DNA from: Aquanectria penicillioides
Lineage: Eukaryota > Ascomycota > Sordariomycetes > Hypocreales > Nectriaceae
Direction of reading: 5' to 3'
Assembly (NCBI GenBank): GCA_003415625.1
Contig: PYIU01000002.1
Location: 5,890,001 to 5,954,000 of the forward strand
DNA length: 64,000 bases
A program made the translations under genes and the position numbers. Below, in pieces: positions 26,101 through 38,800 of this stretch. How positions within the stretch are numbered: the first letter of the stretch is position 1; each line of letters begins with the position of its first letter. Under the pieces are notes generated by a model. That model ran no database searches. It had not been told where the DNA came from and saw only the letters and a program-made list of their open reading frames with translations.

Positions 26101-29100
26101 GAAATAGTTTCTTAAATAATATAAATTCTAATAATATTAGTGGATTTAAGATAATAGATATATTATTTAATATAAATAAAATATTATTTAAATCTAAAAT
26201 AAATAAAATTTAATTTAGGCAATTATTTAAGTTAAAAGATTTAAAGAAATTATTTAAATTAATATTTAAATTATTTATAATAGTATTAATAAAAAGAAAT
26301 AAATATAGGCAGTATATATAGATAAAAAGGGGAAGTTAAGTTATAGAGTTGTAATTTTGGGTAGGGTTTGGCCTAGGATAATAATATTCCGGCCTGTATA
26401 TAATAAAAAGTGGAGATATTGCAGTAATTATTAAAAGCTATTGCAGCTAATATTAATTCTCTTTATATATATTTAAATAAATAAAAAACTTTTATATTTT
26501 TTAAATTCTTTATATAAATAAATAGTTTTCTTTTTTATTTAAAATAAAAAGATTTTAATTGCCTTTATTTTATAATTTATATATTATTTATAAAATTTAT
26601 ATTTAATTTAGCTTTATTAATATTATTAATTTATTAATATTTAGTTTTTAATTAATTTTTTATTCTTTTTATATTTTCTATTAAAAAGTTAATTAATAAG
26701 CTATTTTTTATATTTTATATTAATTTATATTAAAGGCTATTATAATAATAATAATAAATTTAATATATTATTTATATAATTATAAATTTTCTTTTTAATG
26801 CCTTAAGCCTATAATTAGCCTTAAAATTAAATAAATTATTTATTAAAGTATATATTAAATAAAAGGATCTTAAGCTTATTTTTAATAATTTAATTAAAAT
26901 AACTATATAGCATTTTTTAATAATATAAAGGGCTTAAATCTATTTAATAAATAAAGCTTTAATAATTCTTTTTAAATTACTATTTTTTTTTATAGAAAAA
27001 TAATATATATTAATACTATAGGCAATTATAAATTTAATTATATATATATATATTTTATAGGCAGCCTTAAGGTTTACTTTTTATATATTTACTATAAAAG
27101 CAGTAAAGGCCTGTTTTTAGCGCTTAAGCTTTCCTTTAAGCTTAAAGATATATAAGCCCTAAAGTAGTTTTCTATATAGCTATAACTTAAGAAATTAATA
27201 GAATTTTTATAGCTAAATTATATTATAAATAAAAGTTAATTAAATTTAATATTTTTAATATTAATAAAAAAAAATAAAAAAGTTAGGCTTTAATAGATTT
27301 AAAGGTTATATTATTAATAAAGGCCTAAAATATATATATTGCCTATATACCTTTAAGTTAAGCTTAAGTCTTTATTATATTTTTTTTAAATATATTTATA
27401 TTATTAATAAATTTAATTATAATAATTTTAAAGACTTTTTTAAATACTATATAAAGCCTTAATATAAATAAAATAAAGAAAATAAAGAAAAGCAATAAGC
27501 CTTATAAAATACTAGCTTTAATACTATAAAGTTTAAATAATTTACTATTAAACTAAAGGTATATTATATACTTAAATAAATAGTTAAAAGCTAAATTAAT
27601 AACTATTATAAATAGCCTTAATTATAAAGGGTAGCTATAAGCTTTTTATAGTTAATTAAATTAAAGGCTATAATAAAGTTTAATTAATGAAAGAATGCTA
27701 TTTTACTATAGATCTATATTATATATATTATTTCTATTATAATTATAAAGACTAGCTTTATAAACCTTTAAGGCCTATTTTTTATTTAATTATTAAAAAG
27801 TATATTTAAATTTTTTAGCTATTATTGCTATATATTAGGCTATTATTAATTTTATTACTTTATTAATAATATTAAAAAGAAAAATAAATCTTTATTTAAA
27901 TACTATATATTTTTAGGCTATTATTTTATTTAATTTAAAAATAATAATAATAATTATATAATAAAAGCATTATAAAAAATATTTAAATATAATATTTATA
28001 TTAATAATAATAATAAAAGCTTTTAAAAAGGGCTTATTATATACTTTAAGAAAGCTAGCTAAAAATCTATTATTATTAAAAACTTTTTATAATTAAATGT
28101 TAAAAAGTAAATATATTAATTTATAGAGTTTAATATAATTTTATAATACATTCTTAACATTTTATAGTATTTAATTTATATTTATTAATTGTATTATAAA
28201 GTTTATTATAATAGATTTAATATTTTAATTATTTATTTAAGGTTTTAAAAAAAAGCATTTTATTAATATAATTAATAGCTAAAAAATCTTACTTAAAGCA
28301 ATTAAAAGAAAGAAGCTATAATAAAGCTAAAGTAATATTGCTTTAAAGCTATATTTATTTTTTTAGGATTTAAAGTTTCTTTTAGCTATTAATACCTTTA
28401 TTTTTATATTAAATACAGTATTATATTAAGCTATTTAGCCTTAACTATATATATCTTTTATTTATTACTTACCTTTTATAGTTTTAATTAATTAATTAAT
28501 ATACCATTATATTATATATATCTTTATATATATTTAAATTAATAAATAGCCTTTATAATACTTTAATTTTATTAATTATTATAGTTAGACTTAAATTATT
28601 TTTATATTAAAATAGTATATTAAGTAATTTAATGCAATTTTTAAATTAGCTATTTAATTGCTTATTTTAATTATTATATAAAAGTAATTTTATCTAAAAT
28701 TTAATAAAGAGTAATTTATACTTTAAGCTTAACCTTCTTAAGGTTTATTATATATTTATTAAATACTATAAGCTAAAGGTTTAATAAAAAAAGTAATAAT
28801 ATATTTATAATAAACTTAATATATATTTACTATAAAATATAATTAAAGCTATTTAAATTATAATTAAGGCTTAAATAAATAGTATTACTATCTTTTAAGG
28901 CCTAAATTATATTAAAGGTATTATTTTTAATATTACTTACTTTTTAAATTATTATTTTATAAAATATTATTAAAATTATATTTAATTATTATATTTCTAT
29001 TAAAAAGGTTAAGCTATATAAAGTAATTCTATTATAATAGTTTTATATTAAGTAATATAAATTAAAGTTATTAATTATAATTATTTTAAAGGCTAATATA

Positions 29101-29724
29101 AGGCTAATTAAAGTATATATTACTTTTAAATTTTATTTACTTTTTAATAAACTATATACTATAATTATTTTTATATAATAATATCTAAAATTAAAATTAA
29201 TTTAATTTTCTTTTATTTAATAGATTTAAGTTTTTAGTCTATATTATTTATATATATAAAAAGCTATATACTATAAATAATAAATTATATTATAATTTAA
29301 TCTTTTAAAGTTTATTAAAGTATTAATTCTTTAGTTTTTAGCTAATTCTAAAAGCACTATTATATTATATTTATTATAAATATATAGCATTTACTAAATT
29401 AATTTAAGGCAATAGTATATATTTTAAAATAAAATCTATATTAATTAAAAATAAATAAAGGAATTAATTTAATAAATAATAGTAATAAAATATAAATACT
29501 AAAGAAAAGAAAAGTATTAAATAAAATATAATATTATTTATTTATAGATCTTAAAGATTAGCTAACTCTTTTAATAAAGAGAAAAGCTATAAAAAAGGGT
29601 TTTTAAAAAAGCCTTTTTATTATATATAAAGAATATTTTATTATATTAAAGTGCATTTTTTATATTTTATTAAGTATTTATAGTATTTTTTTTATATAGA
29701 TTTAATGCTTTTTTACTATAAAAC

Positions 29725-29900
29725 AGAGGAATGCAGCATTCGCCTGGCGCTACGCTGGCTCACTACTGCTAGAAGAAGCCTTATAGAACTACATTAGTAG
29801 AGATAAGGGCGCAAGATATAATTGGTTAGTGCAAAGGATAGAGGGCATAAGGGCAAAGCTATTATATACAAGAGGCAGAGCTATTAATTTTAAGTAATGA
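29725..29900. other. GC-richer island at the 5' truncation point of LINE copy 2
   Basis: Abruptly higher GC, with CpG, CpA and TpG present (for example CATTCGCCTGGCGCTACGCT), unlike everything around it. It begins exactly where LINE copy 2 ends. It includes TATAATTGGTTAGTGC (near 29819), which resembles a tRNA D-arm/A-box, but no T-arm follows at tRNA spacing. It may be unique DNA that RIP did not reach, or the head of a single-copy retroposon. Confidence 0.5.
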
Positions 29901-29990
29901 ATTTTTTTTTTCTATCTATTTAAGGAGCATAATTTTAATATAGTTTTAAAAGAAAACAATTAAAAAGAAAAGATTAAACTAAAAAAAGAA

Positions 29991-30066
29991 AGATAAAATA
30001 AAATAAAATAAAATAGGGCAAAATAGGGCAAGATAGAGTAGAATAGAATAAAATAGAATAGAATAG
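29991..30066. repeat. Pentanucleotide repeat (ATAAA / ATAGA / ATAGG)n
   Basis: About 15 five-base units. Several keep GGG (ATAGGGCAAA), which suggests G-to-A decay from a GGG-containing unit. Confidence 0.85.
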
Positions 30067-31747
30067 AAAATAAAAGAAAGACTATAAGCTATTAGTTTAC
30101 TTAAATGATTTATTTGCCTTTTTTATTAAGTAATAAAACCTAATAAAAGGTCCTGAAGCTAAAGTAAAAGAGGAAAAAGATAAGAAAGATAATATTATTA
30201 ATATAAAAGAGAATAATAGAGCATTCTTTATTTAATTTAATGCAAATAGTATAGCTACTAAAGTATTATTATCTTTAAGCTTATTAAATAAATTCTTTAC
30301 TATTTCTTTTCCTTTAGGTAAAATATATAGCTTAATAAATTAAATCCTTTTTATTAGTATTTAATTAGCCTTATTATAGATAGGGTTAGTGCATTTAGAC
30401 TTTAATAGAGTTATTAATTTAGGTTTAATAGTATTAGTATTACTAGCAGTAGGTTTTATAGCTTTTTTAAAAGGAGATTTAAATTTTACTAAAATATTTT
30501 AAAACTTAATCTTACTAAAAGTTCCTTTAGGCTTTATTAGTAATATTAATTATTTTAGAATCTTTACCCTTTTAAAAAAAGACTAAACTTTAGGAATAAT
30601 AATAAATATATAATCTAACTTATTGCTAGGCAGTATTACTATTTACTTATAGTTTAAAAGTCTAATAACTTTTTTAATGTAAATAAAGGCAATATTCTAA
30701 AGAAAAAAAGTATTTATTTTATTAATTATTTTTTTATATAGAACTTTCTATAGATTGCAGTAAATTAAAAAGATAATAAAGACTTAAAATAAATAGCATT
30801 TAGTTTTAGGTATTTAATATAAATCTTTTAGTTAAATATAGCTTAATAATTAAATAAACCTATAGTAGCAATATTAAGTAATATTAATATTTAAAATATT
30901 TAAAACTAATATTCTTTTGCTAGAACTAAAAATTGGCCTATAGAGGCTAATAGTTAATAAAGTAATAAAAAACTTTTACTATAAGGAAAACTGCTAAAGT
31001 TTAATACTAAAGTAGGGATTAATAATAATTAAAATTGCTATTTAAATATAGAGTATATATAGCTAATAATTAAGGTCTTAAATAGTAATTAATAGAATAG
31101 TATATTTAATTAATAAATTAAAGTTATTAATGCACTTTAGCTTTTAGCTAAATGTATATAAATAAATTCTTTTAGTAATATTAAATTATTAATTAAATTA
31201 CTTTTCTTTTAAAACTTTATAGCTATAAATAGTAAGGTTAAAACTAAAGTATACTTTAATAGGTTTATTGCCTTTATAGTTTAAGCTTTAAAGAGCAATA
31301 TAGTTATTTTTTATTAGCTATTTTAGCTATAAAAAAGTAACTTTACTAATAGTTTTATAGTTAAGGCCTTTAATTTATTGCTTATTTTATTTTTTAATTT
31401 ATTTAAATAAATAAAACTATATAATAAATATTATTATTATATTATTGCTTAAGTTCTTTTAAGTAGGTTTAAGGCTATAGAATTAAATATTATAGTTAAA
31501 TCTTTATATAGTAGTAAATATAATATTAATTAATAAAAGATAGTTATAAATAAAAATTAAAAGTTAATAATATAAATATAATATAATTAATAGAAAGTTA
31601 ATAATATAAATTTAATAATAAAAGTATTGCAATTATAAGCAATTATATTAAAGGTAATTATACTTTATTTAAATTACTTTTCTTTAAAGTATATATTTTA
31701 AATTACTTTTATTTAATATTAATAATTAAAAGTATAAACAATCTAAA

Positions 31748-31885
31748 GCAATAGCTAAAATTACTTCTCTTTAAAGTAATAGCTAAGATTACTTCTCTTT
31801 AAAGTAATAGTTAAAATCACTCCCTAAAGTAGTAAATAAAATTACTTCTTTTTTAAGTAATATTTATAATTACTCTTTTTAGTAT
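31748..31885. repeat. 28-bp tandem array with internal hairpin
   Basis: About five units of roughly 28 bp (31748-31775, 31776-31803, then diverged). Each contains ATTACTTCTCTTTAAAGTAA, whose ends pair (ATTACTT with AAGTAAT). Weaker copies extend left to about 31665. Confidence 0.8.
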
Positions 31886-32323
31886 ATATTATTAGAATTA
31901 TTTATATTCTATATATATATTTCTTTTTAAATAGTAATTAAATAGTATTATAAAGGTTAAAGGCTTTTATTTTTCTTTTTTTTATTAATAAAAATTTCTA
32001 GTAATTATTTTCCTATTATATTATTATATTTAAGGTATTTACTTAATAATTAATAGTATTCCTTATTGCTTACTATAGTTTTATATACTTTATGCTATAT
32101 CTATATACTTTATACTAAAGTGTTTATATACCTTATATAGTAGCTATAAAGACTATAATAGTAGCATTTAAAAGATATATAGTTTAAATAAGGTTATATT
32201 ATAGGCTCTATATTTAGCCTTATAAAGGTTATAAGTCTTATTCTTTATAAAAGCAAATATTAGGCTTATAGATATTAGTTAATATAATCTATATACCTTT
32301 TAAAGTATTATTATTATAGATAG

Positions 32324-32440
32324 AGTATATTATTAATAAAGTATATTATTAATAGAGTGTATTATTAATAGAGTGTATTATTAATAAAGTATATTATTAA
32401 TAAAGTATATTATTAGTAAAGTGCATTATAAATAAAATAT
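32324..32440. repeat. 16-bp tandem array, about seven units
   Basis: Units of AGTATATTATTAATAA type in exact 16-bp register from 32324 to 32435, differing only by G/A and C/T transitions (AGTGTATT, AGTGCATT). Confidence 0.9.
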
Positions 32441-34290
32441 ATTATAGCTATTATAAGGCTTTTATTATTATAGAGATATAATATAAAGAAGTAATATTAA
32501 TACTAAAATAAATTAAAAAAAGAGCTAAATTAATACTTTATTATTTAATTAATTGTATATTAAACATTAAAATTGCATTTTAAGCAATTTTAGTATTTAT
32601 ATAATTAATAAAATTATTAAATAGTATAGCTATAGTTATAAAAGCATAACTAAAAAATATTCCTTTATATTATAGCAATTTAATTATTAAAGATTACTAA
32701 TATTACTATTAACCTTTCTATCTTTAAATTATATAAACTTTATATTAAGTATACTATTATTTATTTAGCCTATTTTACTATTAATAGCTTTAGTTCTAAC
32801 CTTAAATTCTACCTTTTTTTTATTTTTCTTTATATTATTTAACTTATTTTTTTAGTAAAATAGACTATTACTATTAATAAAGCTATTATCTATATTAACC
32901 TTATTGCCTTTACTTCCTTATTTATTAGTAGCCTTTAGTAGTAAAGTATAGTAGCTAATAGTAAATATAGCAATATTATTTAATAAAGGTAATAAACTAT
33001 ATAAGCAATATCCTATAAGTTTATAGCCTATTAATTTAATTACATTAATATATAAAAATACACTATTATTATAGCCATTATTGCAATTATCCTTAAAGTT
33101 ATTATAGCTAATTCTATAGTTATTATTAAAGTCTTTATACCTATTATTATAACTATTATTAAAGTCTTTATAGTTATTATTATAGCTATTACTATAATTA
33201 TTATTACTATTAAATTAAAAATATAAGGCAATTAAAATTAAAGTAAGCAATATAAATAAGCCTATATAAAATAGAGAAAATATTAAAGATAATAAAGTAG
33301 TTAGTTTTAGCTTAAAAGATAGTAAAGTTTAATTATAGCTAAAGCAATTAAAGCTAAAGGTTAGATATATATTAAAAAGAAAATTATTTTAATAGTTATT
33401 TTATAAAAGAGAAGTAAAAGTAAAGATAAAGGCAAAAATAAAAATAAAAAAATAGATTTATAATTATATATATAAACTAATGCAATAAAAATAAAATACT
33501 AGCTATAGTAAGGTAATAGCTTTATAGAGTTAAAGTTAAAGTTAATATATACTTATGCTTACTTTAGTTAGGGATTAATTTAAAATGCTTATTTAATATT
33601 TAATGCATTTTAATAATAAATTTAATAAAAAAGTTTATCTTTTATATAGTTATAAGTAATATAAGCTAATACTATATAAAGAGAAAGTAATAATAGCTAT
33701 AGAGTTTTATTATGCCTTTTATAATTTTTATATACTTTTATTATAGATTTATTTACTATATTATAATAAGTTTAGCTTAGTTAATTTAAAGTATATTACT
33801 TAATTAAAATAGCTATTATATTTAATTTAAAAAGACTTTAATAGGCTATTTAAATATATATAATATTTTCTATTAAAAAAGAATATATTAATATATATAA
33901 ACTGCTTTTAATAAATAGCTTATTGCAGTCTTTTTAAATTTAATTATCTTTATAGTAGTTTAGGCTATAAATATATATTTCTTAATGCTTTAAAGGGCTT
34001 TAGTTTAATAAAGAAGAAACTAATTTTAGTTTATTTCCCTTTTAGGTTTATTACTTAAGTTACAATCCTATAGTTAGAAAAGCAAACTATATTCTATATA
34101 AAATATATAAAGGGTTATATATTTATATTCCTAAATAATATTTAAGAGCTAATAAGAAATATTTTACTATATCTATTAATAAGGATACTTAAGGATATTT
34201 ATATATTATAGTATAGAAAAGAAAAGCTAGCACTATAGGATTTATTAAAGTTATTATTAGTATATAGCTATACTATAAAGAGAGCTTTAG

Positions 34291-35750
34291 TTTAGTTAAA
34301 GATCTATAATCTATACTATATAGATATTTAAATTAATAAAAAAGAAATCTAGTTATAGGGCAAGCTATAATATAGTATTTTAAGCTAAATATACAATTAA
34401 ATGCATAAAGATAAGCTATCTACCTAAAAGTTTATTTATATAGCCTAGCTTATACCTTTTATTAAATATACTATATTTAATAAAGAGTTATTAAAGATTA
34501 ATAATATTATTATTAAATTGGTTATATTAATAGAAATAAAGGGTATAAAAGATAATATATATTAATAGATATATAATAAATAGACTTAAGATATAGTAAA
34601 TAGTAATGCAATTATAATATTTATAGATAAGACTATATTATTTAATATATTTTCTTTAGATATAATGCCTATTATACTTAAGGCTAATAAGCTATAATTT
34701 GCAATAAAAACTATTAATATTATTAATAATAATATTAGCTAATTATAAAAGCAGTAGCTATATATCTATATTAATTATAGGGATAAATTTATTAATTTAA
34801 ATAACTTATAGTTCTTTATAAAAGCATTTTTAATACTATTCCCTTTTAGAATTAATAGTCTATAATATAGTAAGGAATTTATATTTAATATACTTAATAC
34901 TAATACTCTATTAAATAATAAGATTACTTATTATAATAAGTCTAAAACTCTTTTATTTACTTAAAATATAAGTTTATATACTTAAGTAAAATCTATTTTA
35001 TAGCAATATAGCAATTAGTTTATAAATTATTAAGCTTTTTTATTTTTAATATTTAATACTAAAGTTTAATTTAAAAACTAATTAATAAATATACTTAATA
35101 TATAGTATATAGATTTCCTTTATATTAAGGCTATTATTTACTCTTTAATGCTTAAATGCATTAATTTAATAAAAAAGGATTTAAAGATAAATAATAGAAC
35201 TAATAATTAAAAGATTAATAAAGTCTTATAATATATTTCCCTTTATAGTTATTAGCAATTAATATTTTAAAAGAGCTATTTTAATATAAAGTAAAAGTTA
35301 AAGTTATTAATTATTTGCTTTAGTATCTCTATAATATAGTTTACTTTAAACTCTAATAATATTATTAACCCTATTAAGTTGCATATAGTAGCTTTTAAAT
35401 AGTATAACTCTATTAAAAAGGCAAAGGCCTTCTTAAAGGAACTAAATAATATATATACTAAAATAAAGCTAATAGTATTTAATTCTATTAGCTCTATAAT
35501 TTTTTTCTATTAAGAGATTACTATATTTTTTAAGCACTATATTAAGGTTAGGCAAAAGTTTATATTTAATTGCATTAATTAGTACTTTAGTGCAATAAAG
35601 ATAAATAAATATAGCGCCCTATATATCTATAGATTGCTTTAGCTTAAGGGAAACTTAAATCTTAATTCTATAATTTTATATAAGGATTCTAATAGTAGTG
35701 ATGCTATTATATATTATAATTAGGTAGTAAAGTACATTAATAGTGTTTTT
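34291..35750 (+). pseudogene. Helitron Rep (HUH) / Helitron-like N-terminal domain relic
   Basis: The plus-strand frame reads through several blocks typical of fungal Helitron replication initiators. 34617-34712 reads IDK, LFNVFSLDIMPII and ANKLQFAIK. 34782-34850 reads DKFINLNNLQFFIKAFLILF, like the RDxxxFxxAFPTLFPYG block. 35340-35381 reads FTLNSNNIINPIKL, like FTLNPxDxxxPL. 35613-35654 reads SALYIYRLLQLKGN (one stop at W), matching GALHLHGLLWL. The HUH metal-binding histidines are therefore both Tyr, the CAT-to-TAT change made by RIP. Stops are RIP-type. The family nicks and rolls single-stranded DNA. The helicase half is not found downstream: the sequence is cut by LINE copy 3 at 35892 and only about 190 bp follow at 42515. 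Confidence 0.78.
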
Positions 35751-35881
35751 TCTAAGGTTTATTTATGCTTTTCTAGTCGCTACCAGTCAGACCAATAAGC
35801 TAATAGATAATTAATATTATTAAATATATTAATAAAATTAAATATATTAATAAAGTTAAATATATTAATATTATTTAATAT

Positions 35882-35891
35882 ATTTTATATT
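35882..35891. repeat. Target-site duplication, LINE copy 3, 3' side
   Basis: ATTTTATATT next to the (TTTA)n tail, repeated at 42515-42524 beyond the 5' end of the LINE. It is short and AT-rich, so weaker than the duplication of copy A, but it lies exactly at both predicted ends. Confidence 0.55.
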
Positions 35892-38800
35892 TATTTATTT
35901 ATTTATTTATTAATACTTTATAGATCTATAAAGTAAATAGTACTTCTATACTATATAAATAAAGAACAAAACTATATTAATAAAGTAAAAACCTTTAGTT
36001 AATACAATATTAAGCCTATTATAAGTCCTTTATAAAAGGGCATTAAATTAAAAGTTACTTTAATACTATTATTAAAATATTCTATTTATTTAATTATAGA
36101 ATTAATAAATAAAGTAAAAATAAGGCCTATAATAAACCTAAATTATTTATATTATAGGCCTATTATAAAGAGTAAAGCACCAATTTAATATTAGCTAGCA
36201 GCTAGCTAGCTATTAGCTATTTAAGTGCTATTATTATTATTTCTTAATCTTTATAGATATATTTAATTTCTTTTTTTTTCTTTTTTATATACCTTTATAA
36301 AAGCTTTTTATTGCCTTTAAGTATATACTTTATTAATGCATTATTTATATAAAATACTTAATTTATATAAGTATTAATTACTATTTTTATTGCTATTTTA
36401 TATTAATTATATATAGCTAAAAATAATAACTATAATAATAATAATAATAATAATAATAGCAATAATAATAATAATAATAACTATAATTATAACTATAACT
36501 ATAACTATAACTATAATAGTTTATATATACTATAGGCCTATTATAGTTTCTATATTAATGCTTATATAAATGCTAAAATATTAGGCTAGCTGCACTAAAG
36601 TAAGGGGTGCTAAGCTATTCTTAAGGGTAGTATAGAATCTACCTTACTTTATATATATTATATAGATAGTAAGAGATAGAAAGGAGAGTTTATACTAAAA
36701 TTAAGCTAATAAATTATATTCCTTTATTATAACTTTAAATAGCTAATAGCAATAAATACTAAAGCTAATAGCTATATTACTTATATTTATATATATAAGC
36801 TATATAAGCTATTACTATATTTAGTAAAGGCTAATACTTAAATATTAATAGTAGCTTTATAAAAGGGAATAGCTATAGTAAATACTTTTTAGTTTTAATT
36901 TAAGTTTACTATTAATATAGTCTATTAAGTAAAAAAGCTTTAGTAATTAAAGGTTAAGGCTATTTAAGCTAAAAAAAAAGCAATTTAAATGCACTTTTAA
37001 GCTATATTTATAGTTTTAACTATAGATTTTAATATTAATTAACTTTATAAGCTAATTAATAGAGTTAATTATATAGCTATAGCTTTTAAAAGCTTAATAG
37101 CTATATTGCCTTTTTTAATTAAAAGGGCTAAAGCTATTTAAAGATAAATAGTATTAAAAAGTAATAATAGCAATAAATTAAATTAATTTTAATATAAGTT
37201 TATATTAGCTAATATTAATAGTAAATACTAAAGTTTAATATAATTTCTTAAGTAATAGCTTAAGCTTAAATAAAATTAAAAAGAGATTAAAGTAAAAAAG
37301 GCTTAAAAATAAAAAGAAAAATAATAAAGAGAATAATAAAGAAAATAAAATAGATTTTATATCTTTTAAGGAGAATATAGACTTAAAGTAAGTAATATTA
37401 CTAAAGTAAATAAATATAAATTAAGTATAGTAATAAATAAAGGTTAAATTTAAAATAGAAATAAAGTAAAGACCTAATTATTAAAGGGGGTAGGCTTTAA
37501 TGTATTATTTATATAATAGATTAGTTTTTTCTCTTTTTTAAAGGGTTTTTTTTAAGTATATTAACTTCCCTTTTAATAAAAGAATTAAAGCGCTTAAATA
37601 AAAAAGTTATTAAAAGGTAAAAGCAATATAAAAATAAATATATTTTAAATTAAATATAGCTTAATAATTAGCTTATAATGCAATATAATATATAAATAGA
37701 CTAGCTATTTAATAAAATAGTATATAGTTTAAGCTTTAAATAGATATTACTTAAGCTTAAAAAGGTTATAAAGTAAATTAAATAAAGATTCCTTTTAGCT
37801 TAAATAAAGCAGACAATATAGTATAATATAGCTAATTATTTTAATAGTATTTTTATATTAATATTAAAATATATTTATTTTAAAGATTTTTTTTTAAAAA
37901 AGAAATATTTAAAGCTTAATATATTTTATTTATATTTAAATAAATAAAAAGCTTTTATACTTTTTAAGTTCTTTATAAAAGTAAATAGTTTTCTTCTTTA
38001 TATAAAGTAAAAAGACTTTAATTGCTTTTATTTTATTATTTATATAATATTTATAAAACTTATATTTAATTTATTTTTATTAATGCCTTTAATTAATTAA
38101 TATTTAATTTTTAATTAACTTTTAGTTCTTTTTATATTCTTTATTAAAAAGCTAATTAATTAGCTATTTTTTATATTTTTATATTAATTTATATTAAAGG
38201 CTATTATAATAGTAATAATAAATCTATTATATTATTAATATAGCTATAAAAAAATAAGTTTTTTAATGCTTTAAGCTTAAAGCTAGCTTTAAAATTAAAT
38301 AAATTATTTATTAAAATATATATTAAATAAAGAGATTTTAAGCTTACTTTTTAATAATTTAATTAAAGTAGCCTTATAGCCTTTCTTTATAATATAAAGG
38401 GCTTAAGTTTATTTAATAGAAAGGGCTTTAGCAATCCCTTTTAAGTTTTTACTCTTTTTTATTAAAAAGTAATATATATTAGCACTATAAGCAATTATAG
38501 ACTTAATTATATATATATATTTTATATAGGCAGCCTTAAGGTTTACTTTTTATATACTTACTATAAGGGTAGTAAGGGCCTATCTTTAGTGCTTAAATTT
38601 TCTTTTAAACTTAAAGATATATAGGCCTTAAAGTAGCTTTTTATATAGCTATAACCTAAAGAAATAGTATAATTTCTATAGCTAGATTATATTATATATA
38701 AAGATTAATTAAACTTAATGCTTTTAATATTAATAAAAGAAATAAAGAAATTAAACTTTAATAGATTTAAAGGTTATATTATTAATAAAGGCCTAAAATA

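Larger units (their letters stand above)
23562..26462 (+). mobile_element. Unclassified TIR transposon inserted in LINE copy 2
   Basis: A 2.9-kb insertion bounded by 46-bp terminal inverted repeats. The left TIR (23562-23607) starts AGAGAATTAATATTAGCCGC, and the right one (26417-26462) is its near-exact reverse complement with transitions only. The flanks are AT dinucleotide-rich (TATAT), so a TA or longer target duplication cannot be resolved. The left 0.5 kb and the right end are less RIP-mutated than the surroundings. It is the only copy in the window. I could not assign the transposase family. Confidence 0.82.
29901..34290. other. Unclassified relic sequence with short tandem arrays
   Basis: Very AT-rich, with no intact gene. 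It holds an (ATAAA/ATAGA)n pentanucleotide run (29991-30066), a 28-bp array (31748-31885), a 16-bp array (32324-32440) and an Ile-coding low-complexity stretch (33040-33231). The right-hand end leads into the Helitron Rep relic and may be its N-terminal part, but I could not follow the frame with confidence. Nothing else is recognisable. Confidence 0.5.

Noticed and set aside
29819..29834. tRNA gene suggested by a D-arm-like motif
   Set aside because: No T-arm or acceptor pairing at tRNA distance. Only the A-box-like piece is present.
32324..32440. CRISPR-like array
   Set aside because: The units are contiguous 16-bp tandem repeats with no spacers, and there are no cas genes.
33040..33231. 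Ile-rich minus-strand open frame
   Set aside because: Encoded by ATT/TAT low-complexity DNA with internal imperfect repeats. Composition alone explains the lack of stops.
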